Source: Aquabacterium soli (GTDB taxonomy: Bacteria > Pseudomonadota > Gammaproteobacteria > Burkholderiales > Burkholderiaceae_C). From it: a DNA stretch of 64,000 nucleotides. Location of the stretch: positions 62,001 through 126,000 of the forward strand of contig NZ_RSED01000001.1 of NCBI RefSeq assembly GCF_003933735.1, read 5' to 3'. The notes beneath the pieces are model-generated. The model was not told where the DNA came from and ran no database searches. It was given only the letters and a program-made list of their open reading frames with translations. Of the stretch, positions 52,775 to 61,829 are shown in pieces; position 1 is the first letter of the stretch; every line of letters begins with the position of its first letter. The position numbers and the translations under genes are program-made.

Positions 52775-55700
52775 GTGCCTTCGCCGACCACCTCCCGTCA
52801 TCCCCGATCCAGACAACCCGTCCGAGCATCAGCATGAAGCCCATCCGTCCTTCCCGCACCCTGATCGCCCACGCGGTGGTGCTGGCCTGCCTGTCGGCCG
52901 GCGGTGCCCTGGCCCAGGACGCACCATCGCGCGCCGTGGGAGCCGATGCCATCGACTGTGCCCGCAGCGACCGTGGGCGCATGCACGGCCACTGCACCGA
53001 AGATGCGCGTGCGGTGGAGATCACGGGCGCACAGCGCCTGCCCGAAACGGGCGAGCGCGAGCTGCCCAGGTTGACCGTGCTGCTCGGTGACGAACGGGCC
53101 GTGCCGGGCGACCGGGCGCCCTTCACCGCTGCGCCCCAAGGCGCAGCCAGCACGGGCGCTCGCGAGCACCAAGACCGCCATGTGCCGCGCTTCGATTCCG
53201 GCGAGGACCTGCTCAAGCCGCAGGACCGTGCACGGCTGGACGCCATCGTGGCGCAGGTGAAGGGGCAGGCCGGCCTTCGCTTCGAGGTGGTGGGCCACAC
53301 CGATGTGCAGCGCATCAGCCCCGCCCTGCGCCAGCGCTTTCCCGACAACCAGGCCCTGGGCCTGGCCCGCGCGCGCCAGGTGGCCGGCTACCTGGGTGAG
53401 CGCTTGGGCCTGGGGGCTTCGGCCTTCGAGGTCCGATCGAAGGGCCCGGCAGAGCCACTGGCCGCACCCGCCGATGACCGTGCCAACTGGCCCGCCAACC
53501 GCCGCGTGGAAGTGCGTGTGTATTGGCGTGACCCGGCCAGCGCCGTGGTGACGCCGCAGGCCCCGCCTGCCCTCGACCCCGGCGTGTGCGATGCCTTGAG
53601 TCCCCTGGCCATGGACGATGGCCAGCCCTGGCGCCTCACCGTGGACGGGCGATTGCCCGCTGGCGCCATGGCCACGGCCGGCGCCCTCGGCGCCGTGGCC
53701 GCCACCAGCGCAGACCGCCAGCGTTGCACCGATGTGCGGCTCGAGCATCACCAGCTCCGCCTGCAGTACGACAGCCTGTCCCAGCCACGCCGGCTCAACG
53801 GTGCGGCCTGGCCCACCACCGTGTCACCCGGGCAGACCGTGCGCTTCGCCGCGGACAGCAACTACCGCCTGTTCTTCCAGCGTGCCGAACTGCGCCTGTT
53901 CACGGCCAACGAGGCCCTGCAGCCGCAGCTGCTGGCGGTGGTGCCGCTGGATGGTGACCTGCGTGCGCAATGGACCGTGCCCCAGGACATCGCCGACAGC
54001 CTGGCGCAGCCATCACGCCTGTACTGGCGCATCCGCGTGACCGATGCGCAAGGGCGTTTCGATGAGACCGCCGACTTCACCTTGACGCTGGCCGAGCCTT
54101 CGCCGCGCCCCGACGCGGTGCCTGCCCCCGATGCCGAGCAGGCGCTGCGCCGTGCACTGGGGGAATCACGGCTGTCGATCGTCAACATCCCGCTGCAAGG
54201 CGGCACGGTGACCGCCAGCGGACAGGGCATCGCGGCCACGCAGCGCGTGAGGGCGCTGGGCCTGGCCGTGCCGGTGGATGCCCAAGGCCGCTTCGTCGTG
54301 CAGCAGTTGGTGCCACGCCAGGTGCACACGGGCGAGATCGCCGTGATCGAGCCCGATGGCCGTGCTCAGGTCTACCGCCGCGATTTCGAGATCCCGCGCC
54401 GCGACGGCTTCTTCATCGGACAGGCCGACCTGACCGTGGGCCGCAACCAGGTCAGCGGACCGGCCGCCCTGCTCACGCAGGACAGGAACCGCTACAACGG
54501 CGACACCTGGACGGAAGGCCGCATCGCCTTCTACGGCAAGGGGCAGCTCACCGACCGCTGGACCATCACCGGCAGCCTGGACACGCAGGAGCAGCCGCTG
54601 GAGGACCTGCTGCGCCGCCTGGACCGCAAGGACCCGACCTCGCTGCTGCGCCGCATCGACCCGGTGGATTCGTGGGCCACCTTCGGTGACGACTCCACCG
54701 CGATCGAGGACGCGCCCACGCAGGGCAGCCTGTACCTGCGCATCGACGATGGGCGCTCGCACCTGCTGTGGGGCGATTACAAGCTCACGCTCGATGGCAC
54801 CGCGCTGGCGCAGGTCAGCCGTGGCCTGTACGGGCTGCACGGCCGCTACGTGGGCGACGACAGCACCTCCTTTGGCGATGCCCGGCTGCGGCTGGACGTG
54901 TTCGCCGCACAGCCGGGCACCTTGGCCGCACGTGAAGACTTCCGGGGCACGGGCGGCTCGCTCTACTACCTGCGCCACCAGGACATCACGCGGGGCGCCG
55001 AAAAGGTGTTCGTGGAGGTGCGCGACCGCGACTCCAGCCTCGTGATCTCGCGCCGCCAGCTCGTGCCCTCGTCCGACTACGAGGTCGATGCGCTGCAGGG
55101 CCGCGTGCTGCTCAGCGCACCGCTGCCCGGCACCTCCGATGACAGCAGCATCGTGCGCACCGGCGGTTTGGCCGGCCACCCTGTGTACCTGGTGGTCGAT
55201 TACGAATACACGCCGCTGGCGGGCGATTTCGACAGCCTGGCCACGGGTGGCCGCGTGGCCTGGTGGGCCACGGACAGCCTGCGGCTGGGCCTGACCACCT
55301 CGCAACAGCAGCAGACCGGCGGCGACCAGCACCTCACCGGTGTCGACGTGACGCTGCGCCGCAGCGAGAACACCTACCTCAAGGCCGAGGCCGCGCGCAG
55401 CAGCGGTCCGGGTACGGGGCAGCTGGAATCGCTCGATGGCGGCTTCAACTTCACGCGCAACAACCCGCTGCCCGACCAGGGCCAGGTGGATGCCGGCGCC
55501 TGGCGCATCGAAGGCCAGCTCGACCTCAAGGAGGCCGGGCTGGCCGACCGAGGGCGCCTGGCCGCCTATGCGCAGCAGCGTGATGCCGGCTACTCGGCCC
55601 CCGGGCAACTGGCCGCGCGTGAATCGCGCCAGGCCGGCGTGAGCGCCACGACGCCACTGGGCGAGCGCGCCGAGTTGCGCCTGAAGGCCGACCAGCGCGA

Positions 55701-57111
55701 CGAAGACGGTGGTGTGGACACCCAGGCCGCCGAGGCGCAGATCGCCTTCAAGCTCGCTCCCCGCTGGTCGCTCACGGTGGGCGCGCGCCAGGATGACAAG
55801 CAGACCGATGCCTTGATCAGCAACCCGCTGGCGCCCGTGCTCAGCAACGTCGAAGGCGAACGCACGGACCTGAGTGCGCAGCTGGATTTCGACAGCCAGG
55901 CTGGTTGGGGCAGCTACGTGTTCCTGCAGGACACGGTGAGCCGCAGCGGCACGCGCCAGGACAACGACCGCGTGGGCCTGGGCGCCCGCTGGCGCGCCAC
56001 CGACAAGCTGGGCCTGCGCGCGGAGGTGTCGGGCGGCGATGGCGGTGCGGCCGGCAAGGCCGGCGTCGACTACCAGTACGACGACCGCTCCAGCGTGTAC
56101 ATGACCTATGCGCTGGACACCGGCCGCACCGACGAGAACAACCTCGGGCGCGGGGGCACGCTGGTGTCGGGCCTGAAGTCGCGCTTGTCCGATGGCCTGA
56201 ACGTCTACACCGAGCAGCGCCACTCCACCGGGCTGCAGGCCGGTCTCACACACGCCTACGGCGTGCAGTACGCGCCCGACACGCGCTGGACCTGGGGTGC
56301 CTCGTTCGAGAATGGCCGCATCGAATCGGAAACCGTGCAGGCCTTGCGCCGCGAGGCCGTGGCCTTCACCGCCGGTTATGCCGATGCGGACGTGCGCTAC
56401 AGCGGTGGCGCCGAGTACCGCTGGGACCGCTCGGCCACCGAGTCGCGCCGCAGCTGGCTGCTCAAGAACGCGCTGAGCGTGAAGGACGGCACCGATGGCC
56501 GCTGGGTGGGCAAGCTCAACGTGGCCGACAGCGACAGCAGCGCCGGGGGCTGGTATGCCGCGCGCTACACCGAGGCCATGGTGGGCTACGCCCTGCGCCC
56601 CGTGCTGGACGACAAGCTCAACGTGCTGTTCAAGGCCACCTGGCTGCATGACCTGTCCTCGCCTGGCCAGGTGGTGGCCACCGACGTGACGCAGGTGGCC
56701 GTGGTCACCGAAGGCATCGACTACCAGCAGCGCAGCCGCGTGCTGGCCGTGGACGCCACCTACGACCTCACGCCGCGCTGGACGGTGGGCGGCAAGCTGG
56801 CCTGGCGCACCGGCGAGCTGCGCGCGGCCCGCAACGACAGCGCCCCCTGGTTCAGCAGCACCGCGACGCTGGCCGTGGCGCGCGTGGACTGGAAGGTGGT
56901 CCGCCACTGGGACTGGCTGCTGGAGCTGCGCAGCCTGGAGGCCCGCGAGCTGGAGGACCGCAAGACCGGCTTCCTGACGGCCGCCTACTACCACGTCAAC
57001 GAGAACCTCAAGGTGGGCCTGGGCCACAACTTCACGGACTTCTCGGACAACCTCACCGACCTCAGCTACCGCAGCCGCGGCTGGTTCCTCAACATGCTGG
57101 GCAAGTTCTGA
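52771..57111 (+). CDS. OmpA-domain outer-membrane beta-barrel protein, 1446 aa
   Basis: The signal peptide is best read from [20 protein letters not shown] (internal ATG 52834), but the frame opens at ATG 52771 in an ATGA overlap with the giant gene; I give the outer limit. An OmpA-like peptidoglycan-binding domain (about 140-252) has [25 protein letters not shown] and [14 protein letters not shown]. After a beta-rich linker (about 455-560; [20 protein letters not shown]) comes a large barrel-like region (about 575-1446) with [37 protein letters not shown] and many alternating aromatic strands. It ends in [11 protein letters not shown], a classical C-terminal Phe barrel signal. It is probably the outer-membrane anchor or export partner of the giant protein; this is inferred from coupling. 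Confidence 0.9.
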   Translation: MSAFADHLPSSPIQTTRPSISMKPIRPSRTLIAHAVVLACLSAGGALAQDAPSRAVGADAIDCARSDRGRMHGHCTEDARAVEITGAQRLPETGERELPRLTVLLGDERAVPGDRAPFTAAPQGAASTGAREHQDRHVPRFDSGEDLLKPQDRARLDAIVAQVKGQAGLRFEVVGHTDVQRISPALRQRFPDNQALGLARARQVAGYLGERLGLGASAFEVRSKGPAEPLAAPADDRANWPANRRVEVRVYWRDPASAVVTPQAPPALDPGVCDALSPLAMDDGQPWRLTVDGRLPAGAMATAGALGAVAATSADRQRCTDVRLEHHQLRLQYDSLSQPRRLNGAAWPTTVSPGQTVRFAADSNYRLFFQRAELRLFTANEALQPQLLAVVPLDGDLRAQWTVPQDIADSLAQPSRLYWRIRVTDAQGRFDETADFTLTLAEPSPRPDAVPAPDAEQALRRALGESRLSIVNIPLQGGTVTASGQGIAATQRVRALGLAVPVDAQGRFVVQQLVPRQVHTGEIAVIEPDGRAQVYRRDFEIPRRDGFFIGQADLTVGRNQVSGPAALLTQDRNRYNGDTWTEGRIAFYGKGQLTDRWTITGSLDTQEQPLEDLLRRLDRKDPTSLLRRIDPVDSWATFGDDSTAIEDAPTQGSLYLRIDDGRSHLLWGDYKLTLDGTALAQVSRGLYGLHGRYVGDDSTSFGDARLRLDVFAAQPGTLAAREDFRGTGGSLYYLRHQDITRGAEKVFVEVRDRDSSLVISRRQLVPSSDYEVDALQGRVLLSAPLPGTSDDSSIVRTGGLAGHPVYLVVDYEYTPLAGDFDSLATGGRVAWWATDSLRLGLTTSQQQQTGGDQHLTGVDVTLRRSENTYLKAEAARSSGPGTGQLESLDGGFNFTRNNPLPDQGQVDAGAWRIEGQLDLKEAGLADRGRLAAYAQQRDAGYSAPGQLAARESRQAGVSATTPLGERAELRLKADQRDEDGGVDTQAAEAQIAFKLAPRWSLTVGARQDDKQTDALISNPLAPVLSNVEGERTDLSAQLDFDSQAGWGSYVFLQDTVSRSGTRQDNDRVGLGARWRATDKLGLRAEVSGGDGGAAGKAGVDYQYDDRSSVYMTYALDTGRTDENNLGRGGTLVSGLKSRLSDGLNVYTEQRHSTGLQAGLTHAYGVQYAPDTRWTWGASFENGRIESETVQALRREAVAFTAGYADADVRYSGGAEYRWDRSATESRRSWLLKNALSVKDGTDGRWVGKLNVADSDSSAGGWYAARYTEAMVGYALRPVLDDKLNVLFKATWLHDLSSPGQVVATDVTQVAVVTEGIDYQQRSRVLAVDATYDLTPRWTVGGKLAWRTGELRAARNDSAPWFSSTATLAVARVDWKVVRHWDWLLELRSLEARELEDRKTGFLTAAYYHVNENLKVGLGHNFTDFSDNLTDLSYRSRGWFLNMLGKF

Positions 57112-57158
57112 CAGGCCCGGTCTTCTCTTTCCTTTTTTTGATCGACAGGAGCAACTTC

Positions 57159-57842
57159 ATGAAAGCATATGGCGCCGAATTCATCGGCACGTTCTGGCTG
57201 GTGCTGGGCGGCTGCGGCAGTGCCGTCCTCGCGGCGGCCTTCCCTGGCGTGGGCATCGGTCTGCTGGGGGTGTCTCTGGCCTTCGGCCTCACCGTGCTCA
57301 CGATGGCTTATGCCTTGGGCCATGTCTCGGGGGCGCACTTCAATCCGGCCGTGAGCGTGGGGCTGTGGCTGGCAGGGCGCTTCCCCGCCGGCAAGCTGCT
57401 GCCCTACATCCTGGCGCAGGTGGTCGGCGGTCTCGCAGGGGCCGGGGTGCTGTACCTGGTGGCCTCGGGCAAGGCCGGGTTCGACGTGTCCGCCGGATTC
57501 GCAAGCAATGGCTTCGGCGAGCACTCGCCAGGCGGCTATTCGCTGCTGGCTGCCGCGCTGATCGAAGTGGTCCTGACCGCGGGCTTCCTCATCGTGATCC
57601 TGGGGGCCACATCCACCGCTGCGCCGCAGAACCTGGCGCCCGTGGCCATCGGCCTGGCGCTCACGCTCATCCACCTGATCAGCATCCCGGTGACCAACAC
57701 CTCGGTGAACCCGGCCCGCAGCACGGCCGTGGCGCTGTTCGTGGGCGACTGGGCCGTGTCGCAGCTGTGGCTGTTCTGGGTGGCCCCGATCGCCGGCGCG
57801 GTGGTCGGTGCGCTCATCCACCGAGGCCTGTCGCGGGAGTGA
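57159..57842 (+). CDS. aqpZ: aquaporin Z
   Basis: The 227-residue water channel has six membrane segments and both NPA boxes: [13 protein letters not shown] near residue 64 and [16 protein letters not shown] near residue 187, whose Arg forms part of the selectivity filter. The start [21 protein letters not shown] is typical of AqpZ, and the length matches the family. The short loops and the absence of an Asp in the second NPA region (NPARS rather than NPARD) indicate water rather than glycerol transport. AGGAG lies seven bases before ATG 57159. It is 47 bases downstream of the outer-membrane protein gene; I see no terminator between them, so read-through is possible. Confidence 0.96.
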   Translation: MKAYGAEFIGTFWLVLGGCGSAVLAAAFPGVGIGLLGVSLAFGLTVLTMAYALGHVSGAHFNPAVSVGLWLAGRFPAGKLLPYILAQVVGGLAGAGVLYLVASGKAGFDVSAGFASNGFGEHSPGGYSLLAAALIEVVLTAGFLIVILGATSTAAPQNLAPVAIGLALTLIHLISIPVTNTSVNPARSTAVALFVGDWAVSQLWLFWVAPIAGAVVGALIHRGLSRE

Positions 57843-57931
57843 GCCGGCGATTCAGGAGGGCGGGCGATCGAGGGTAAGCCCTTAAAATGCGGGCTTCAAG
57901 GGGCCCGGTCCCCGCCCGCAGTACCCGCCCC

Positions 57932-58318
57932 ATGCTCCAGCTCCCGAACTTCATGCCCGCGCTCACCCAGGCGGGCTTTTTCATGGCGGTGTGGTGGGCA
58001 TGCGATGCGGTGGCGGCGGCCTTGCACCTGGCTCTGCCCGGCGGTGTGATCGGCCTGGTCTCGGTGACGGCATTGCTGCTGGCCGGCTGGCTGCCCGAGG
58101 CCCGCATCGAATCGGGCGCGCGGCTGCTGCTGGGCGAGATGCTGCTGTTCTTCACACCGCCGCTGATGGCGGTGCTGAACCACCCGGAGCTGCTCGGCTG
58201 GACCGGCCTGAAGCTGGCCGCGGTGATCGTGCTCGGCACCCTGGTGGTGATGCTGGCCGTGGCCGCCGTGGTCGAGCGCGCCATCCGCTGGGAAAGCGCC
58301 CGCACCTCGCCGCCATGA
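57932..58318 (+). CDS. CidA/LrgA family holin-like protein
   Basis: The 128-residue membrane protein has about four hydrophobic segments, with the family motif LALPGGVIGLVSVTALLLAGW and the LLLGEMLLFFTPPLMAVLNHPELLG segment that is strongly conserved in LrgA/CidA. The family is linked to control of murein hydrolase activity, programmed lysis and, more recently, pyruvate transport. ATG 57932 begins the conserved N-terminal helix; an in-frame start at 57887 is less likely. The stop overlaps the LrgB-family start by ATGA, which is the standard arrangement. Confidence 0.9.
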   Translation: MLQLPNFMPALTQAGFFMAVWWACDAVAAALHLALPGGVIGLVSVTALLLAGWLPEARIESGARLLLGEMLLFFTPPLMAVLNHPELLGWTGLKLAAVIVLGTLVVMLAVAAVVERAIRWESARTSPP

Positions 58319-59025
58319 GCCGCCCCGATCTCGTGGCCACGCCCTGGTGGGTCGGCCTGGCCTGGCTGTTGACCACGGTGCTGCTGTATGTGGGCTCGAA
58401 GCGGCTGTTCCTGCGCCATCCGCGCATCTGGCTGTCGCCCATCGTGGTGACACCCCTGGTGCTGCTGGCGCTGGTGCTGATCACGGGCACCACCTACGCC
58501 GCCTATTGGTCGCAATCACGTTGGCTGACCTGGCTGCTGGGCCCGGCCACGGTGGCCTTCGCCTTGCCGATCTACCAGCAGCGCCGCGTCATCGCACGCT
58601 ACCCGCTCACGCTGTTGGCGGGGGTGTTCACGGGCGTGGTGGTGGGGGTGGGCAGTTCGTGGCTGCTGTCGCTGTGGCTCGATCTGCCGCGCGAGATGAT
58701 GCTGACCCTGCTGCCGCGTTCGGTGTCCACACCGTTCGCGATGCCGGCCGCCCAGGTGCTGGGCGGTCAGCCCGAGCTGGCGGTGCTGGCCGTGCTCGTG
58801 ACCGGCGTGTTCGGCATGCTGGTGGGCCAGGCCTGGCTGTGGTGGGCGGGCATCCGCCACCCGGTGTCCGAAGGCGCGGCCTTCGGGGCGGGGGCCCATG
58901 GCGTGGGCACCGCCAAGGCCTGGCAGATGGGCCCGCAACAGGGCGCCATTGCCAGCCTGGTGATGATCTTCTCAGGCATCGTGCTGGTGCTGCTGACGCC
59001 CTTGCTGGCGCGGTGGCTGACCTGA
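58315..59025 (+). CDS. LrgB/CidB family protein
   Basis: The 236-residue integral membrane protein belongs to the LrgB family, with about six to eight segments and the conserved stretches LWLDLPREMMLTLLPRSVSTPFAM and HPVSEGAAFGAGAHGVGTAKAW in the C-terminal half (quoted here in order; the HGVGTAKA motif is diagnostic). It forms a pair with the overlapping LrgA-type gene and probably assembles with it in the inner membrane. It is convergent with the Old Yellow Enzyme gene 36 bases away. Confidence 0.94.
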   Translation: MSRPDLVATPWWVGLAWLLTTVLLYVGSKRLFLRHPRIWLSPIVVTPLVLLALVLITGTTYAAYWSQSRWLTWLLGPATVAFALPIYQQRRVIARYPLTLLAGVFTGVVVGVGSSWLLSLWLDLPREMMLTLLPRSVSTPFAMPAAQVLGGQPELAVLAVLVTGVFGMLVGQAWLWWAGIRHPVSEGAAFGAGAHGVGTAKAWQMGPQQGAIASLVMIFSGIVLVLLTPLLARWLT

Positions 59026-59061
59026 ATCGGCGCCACCACCGCGCGCCTCACCGCCCGGGGC

Positions 59062-60168
59062 TTACCCAGCCAGGGCCGGGTAATCGGTGTAGCCGTGCGG
59101 GCCCACACCGCCATACAGGGGCGCGTCCTTGAACAGCTCGTTGAGCGGCGCGTTTTCCTTGAAACGGCGCGGCAGATCGGGGTTGGTGATCATCAGGCGG
59201 CCGAAGGACACCAGATCGGCCTTGCCGCTGGCGATCGCCTCGTTGGCCATGGCCTTGTCGTAGCCGTTGTTGACCATCCAGACACCGCTGTAGAGCTTGC
59301 GGATCGCTTCGTAGTCGAACGGTGCGTTGTCACGCGGGCCGCCGGTGTGGCCTTCGACCACGTGGATGTACACGGGCTTGAGCTTCTCCAGCTCGCGCAC
59401 CACGTGCTCGAACAGCGGCTGCGGGTTGCTCTCGTTCGAGTCGTTGACCGGCGAGACGGGCGACAGGCGCACGCCCACCTTGTCGGCGCCGATCTCGGCG
59501 ATCACGGCGGCCATCACCTCCAGCAGGAAGCGCGAGCGGTTCTCGATGGAGCCGCCGTATTCATCCGTGCGCTTGTTGGAGCCATCACGCAGGAAGGCGT
59601 CCAGCAGGTAGCCGTGGGCGCCGTGGATCTCGACGCCGTCGAAGCCCGCCTCAATGGCGTGGCGTGCCGCGGTGCGGAAGTCATTGACGATGCCGGGGAT
59701 CTCGGCGGTTTCCAGCGCGCGGGGCAGCGAGGTGTCCACATAGCCGGCGCCGGGGATGAAGGTCTTGGCCTGGGCGCGGATGGACGACGGGGCCACGGGC
59801 GCTTCTTCGCCAGGCTGGAAGGCCGTGTGCGACATGCGGCCGGTGTGCCACATCTGCAGGTAGATGTGGCCGCCGCGGGCGTGCACCTCGTCGGTCACCT
59901 TGCGCCAGCCGGCGATCTGCTCGGGCGTGTGCACGCCGGGCGTGGCGTTGTAGCCCTGGGCCTGGGCCGATACCTGGGTGGCCTCGGCGATGATCAGGCC
60001 GACCGAGGCGCGCTGGGCGTAGTACTCGATGGTCATGGCGCCGGGCACGTTGCCGGCTTCGGCGCGGTTGCGCGTCAGCGGGGCCATGGCCATGCGGTTG
60101 GACAAGGTGATGTTGCCGAGCTTGAAGGTCTGGAACAGCGGCTCTTGGGTGTGCTCTTGGTTGGCCAT
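59062..60168 (-). CDS. nemA: Old Yellow Enzyme family alkene reductase (NemA-like)
   Basis: The 368-residue FMN-dependent NADPH oxidoreductase reduces electrophilic alkenes such as enones, maleimides and nitro compounds. FKLGNITLSNRMAMAPLTRNR starts the barrel. The substrate-binding His pair and active-site Tyr are in GVEIHGAHGYLLDAFLRDG, the family signature TDEYGGSIENRSRFLLEV follows, and ADLVSFGRLMITNPDLPRR and GPHGYTDYPAL end the protein. GGAG lies seven bases before ATG 60168. A TetR-type regulator gene lies 138 bases upstream on the same strand, as in nemRA, so induction by reactive electrophiles is likely. Confidence 0.93.
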   Translation of the reverse strand: MANQEHTQEPLFQTFKLGNITLSNRMAMAPLTRNRAEAGNVPGAMTIEYYAQRASVGLIIAEATQVSAQAQGYNATPGVHTPEQIAGWRKVTDEVHARGGHIYLQMWHTGRMSHTAFQPGEEAPVAPSSIRAQAKTFIPGAGYVDTSLPRALETAEIPGIVNDFRTAARHAIEAGFDGVEIHGAHGYLLDAFLRDGSNKRTDEYGGSIENRSRFLLEVMAAVIAEIGADKVGVRLSPVSPVNDSNESNPQPLFEHVVRELEKLKPVYIHVVEGHTGGPRDNAPFDYEAIRKLYSGVWMVNNGYDKAMANEAIASGKADLVSFGRLMITNPDLPRRFKENAPLNELFKDAPLYGGVGPHGYTDYPALAG

Positions 60169-60306
60169 GCGGAACTCCGTGGATGACGAGACAGGTGACA
60201 GGTGAATGAAAGGGCCGCGACAAGGCGGCAGGACGCCAGGCGGCCTCCGGATGGAGACCACCAAGAAATGGTGGAGATGCTGGAAAGGGGGGAGGGTGTT
60301 CTCAGC

Positions 60307-60900
60307 TCACGGCAGGTAGAAGCCGTCCAGCAACAGGCGGAGCACGTCGCGAAGGGGTTGTACGTTGCGCACGATCTTGCTGCGCAGCACGGCGCCTTCC
60401 CATGCGTCCCAGAAGAAATTGGCCAGGGTGCGCGCGTCGATGTCGCGGCGCATCTCGCCGGACCGCTGGGCCTGCTCGATCAGGCCGGCCATGCGCTCGC
60501 GCCAGTCGTCCAGCACGGTGGCCAGCTCGGTGCGGCAAGGCTCGCTGGCCTCGGCCACCTCGGCGGCGAAGTTGCCGACCAGGCAGCCCTGGCAGCCATT
60601 GCCTTCGTGGTGCGCGATGAACTGCGTGAACACATGGCGCAACGTGGCCAGGGGCGAGGCGGGCGCATCCTTCAGGCTGGCGTTCCAGGCCGCGCCCATC
60701 CACTTGCCGTAGTTGCGCAGCACCTGCGCGGCGAAGGCCTCTTTGCTGTCGTAGTGGTTGTAGAACGAGCCCTTGGGCACGCCAGCCTTGTCGGTGATCT
60801 GCTGGATGCCGGTTGCGTTGTAGCCGTTCTGCTGGAACAAGGCATAGCCGGCATCGGCCAGTCGGCGCGGGATGTCGGTGGGGTCGGCGGTGCGGGGCAT
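60307..60900 (-). CDS. TetR/AcrR family regulator (NemR/AcuR-like)
   Basis: The 197-residue repressor has an N-terminal TetR helix-turn-helix (LADAGYALFQQNGYNATGIQ, ITDKAGVPKGSFYNHYDSKEAF) and a C-terminal ligand domain with EGNGCQGCLVGNFAAEVAEASE. The two close cysteines are suggestive of electrophile or redox sensing, as in NemR, but this is inferred. It is upstream of the Old Yellow Enzyme gene on the same strand. ATG 60900 directly precedes the DNA-binding domain; the 45-residue upstream extension has no TetR similarity. A GACC-rich near-palindrome lies just upstream. Confidence 0.9.
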   Translation of the reverse strand: MPRTADPTDIPRRLADAGYALFQQNGYNATGIQQITDKAGVPKGSFYNHYDSKEAFAAQVLRNYGKWMGAAWNASLKDAPASPLATLRHVFTQFIAHHEGNGCQGCLVGNFAAEVAEASEPCRTELATVLDDWRERMAGLIEQAQRSGEMRRDIDARTLANFFWDAWEGAVLRSKIVRNVQPLRDVLRLLLDGFYLP

Positions 60901-60913
60901 GGATGAACTATAT

Positions 60914-60921
60914 GACCAGTC
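60914..60921. promoter_or_regulatory. possible TetR-type operator core
   Basis: GACCAGTC, seven of eight positions symmetric around the centre in the GACC-GGTC style of many TetR/NemR operators, lies 14 bases upstream of the TetR-family ATG beside an AT-rich ACTATATG. It is short, so the call is weak. Confidence 0.3.
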
Positions 60922-61086
60922 GTCTTGGAATGCGGGTGGTGGCAGGAAACCCAAGCGGATTGAAGGGTTAACGGGCGGCGTTTCCAGTCGGCGTAGGCAC
61001 TCGACGACAGCGCTGTGCGACGTCGGCTGATTCACTCAGCAGCGCCGGAGACGGAAGATCAAAGCCCCGCCACATCCGGTCGATCC

Positions 61087-61635
61087 ATGAAGCAGCGCTC
61101 ACACCATCGCCCGTCGCTCCGGCACATCGGCCATGCCCTGGGCTCGATGCCCAGCACCAACAGCCTGACGCACGTGTCGCACTCCGCGGTGCTGTCGGCT
61201 TTCGATCGGTTCGCCTCTGTGGTCACCCGGTGGGCCGGTTCGCCGGTGGTGTTTTCGATGGCCCTGGCCATGGTGCTGACCTGGGCCATCAGCGGCCCGC
61301 TGTTCGGGTTCTCTGAGACCTGGCAGTTGGTGATCAACACGGGCACCACCATCGTCACCTTCCTGATGGTGTTCCTGATCCAGCAAAGCCAGAACAAGGA
61401 CAGCGTGGCCATCCACCTCAAGCTCAACGAACTGCTGGCAGCGCACCGCGAGGCCAGCAACCGCATGATCGGCATCGAGAGCATGTGCGAGCAGGATCTG
61501 CGGGAGCTGGCCGAGTTCTACGCAGGGCTGGCAGAGCGGGCCAAGGCCTCGGGGCCGAACAAGGAGGCGCACTCGATCGATGAGGAGGGCATGCCTGCCG
61601 AACCTCGTTCCAAAGGCCACGCCACCACGGTGTGA
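61087..61635 (+). CDS. low-affinity iron permease family protein
   Basis: The 182-residue protein belongs to the iron permease family related to yeast Fet4 fragments. Two membrane segments are visible (FSMALAMVLTWAISGPLFGF and WQLVINTGTTIVTFLMVFLIQ) with the diagnostic FSETWQLVINTGTTIVTFLM core and the following QNKDSVAIHLKLNELL cytoplasmic motif. ATG 61087 is given; ATG 61147, closer to the conserved part, is possible, and neither has a strong Shine-Dalgarno sequence. The iron-transport role of bacterial members is not well established. It is a single gene between the divergent TetR gene and the GGDEF-EAL gene. Confidence 0.85.
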   Translation: MKQRSHHRPSLRHIGHALGSMPSTNSLTHVSHSAVLSAFDRFASVVTRWAGSPVVFSMALAMVLTWAISGPLFGFSETWQLVINTGTTIVTFLMVFLIQQSQNKDSVAIHLKLNELLAAHREASNRMIGIESMCEQDLRELAEFYAGLAERAKASGPNKEAHSIDEEGMPAEPRSKGHATTV

Positions 61636-61704
61636 TGGCGCAGGGCAGGGCGTCCTGATTCAGGGGGCAGGGGAGATTTGTCGGCTGCAACACCGCCGCA
61701 TGCC

Positions 61705-61731
61705 TTCAAATTGGGCATGCCGTGCCGATAG
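61705..61731 (+). promoter_or_regulatory. sigma-28 (FliA)-like promoter of the GGDEF-EAL gene
   Basis: TTCAAATT (61705-61712), an 11-base spacer, and GCCGATAG (61724-61731) match the FliA consensus TAAAGTTT-N11-GCCGATAA with correct spacing and seven of eight -10 bases. It lies about 100 bases upstream of the TTG start. Confidence 0.5.
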
Positions 61732-61829
61732 GGACGTATGCGCCCGTGTGCGCACGGTGCCGCGCGAGCCTCTGAAAAACAACCGTCACCCGACGCGCAT
61801 CACGCTCCGGCGTGAGGGGGACCCGGGCG

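Noticed and set aside
54166-57027. Open frame of 953 codons on the minus strand
   Set aside because: It is antisense to the outer-membrane barrel gene, whose signal peptide, OmpA motifs and terminal Phe show the real frame.
57876-57896. Hairpin AAGCCC-N9-GGGCTT before the LrgA-type gene, as a terminator
   Set aside because: The stem has only six pairs and no T-run follows; the TTAAAAT in the loop could instead be a -10 element, but no -35 is visible.
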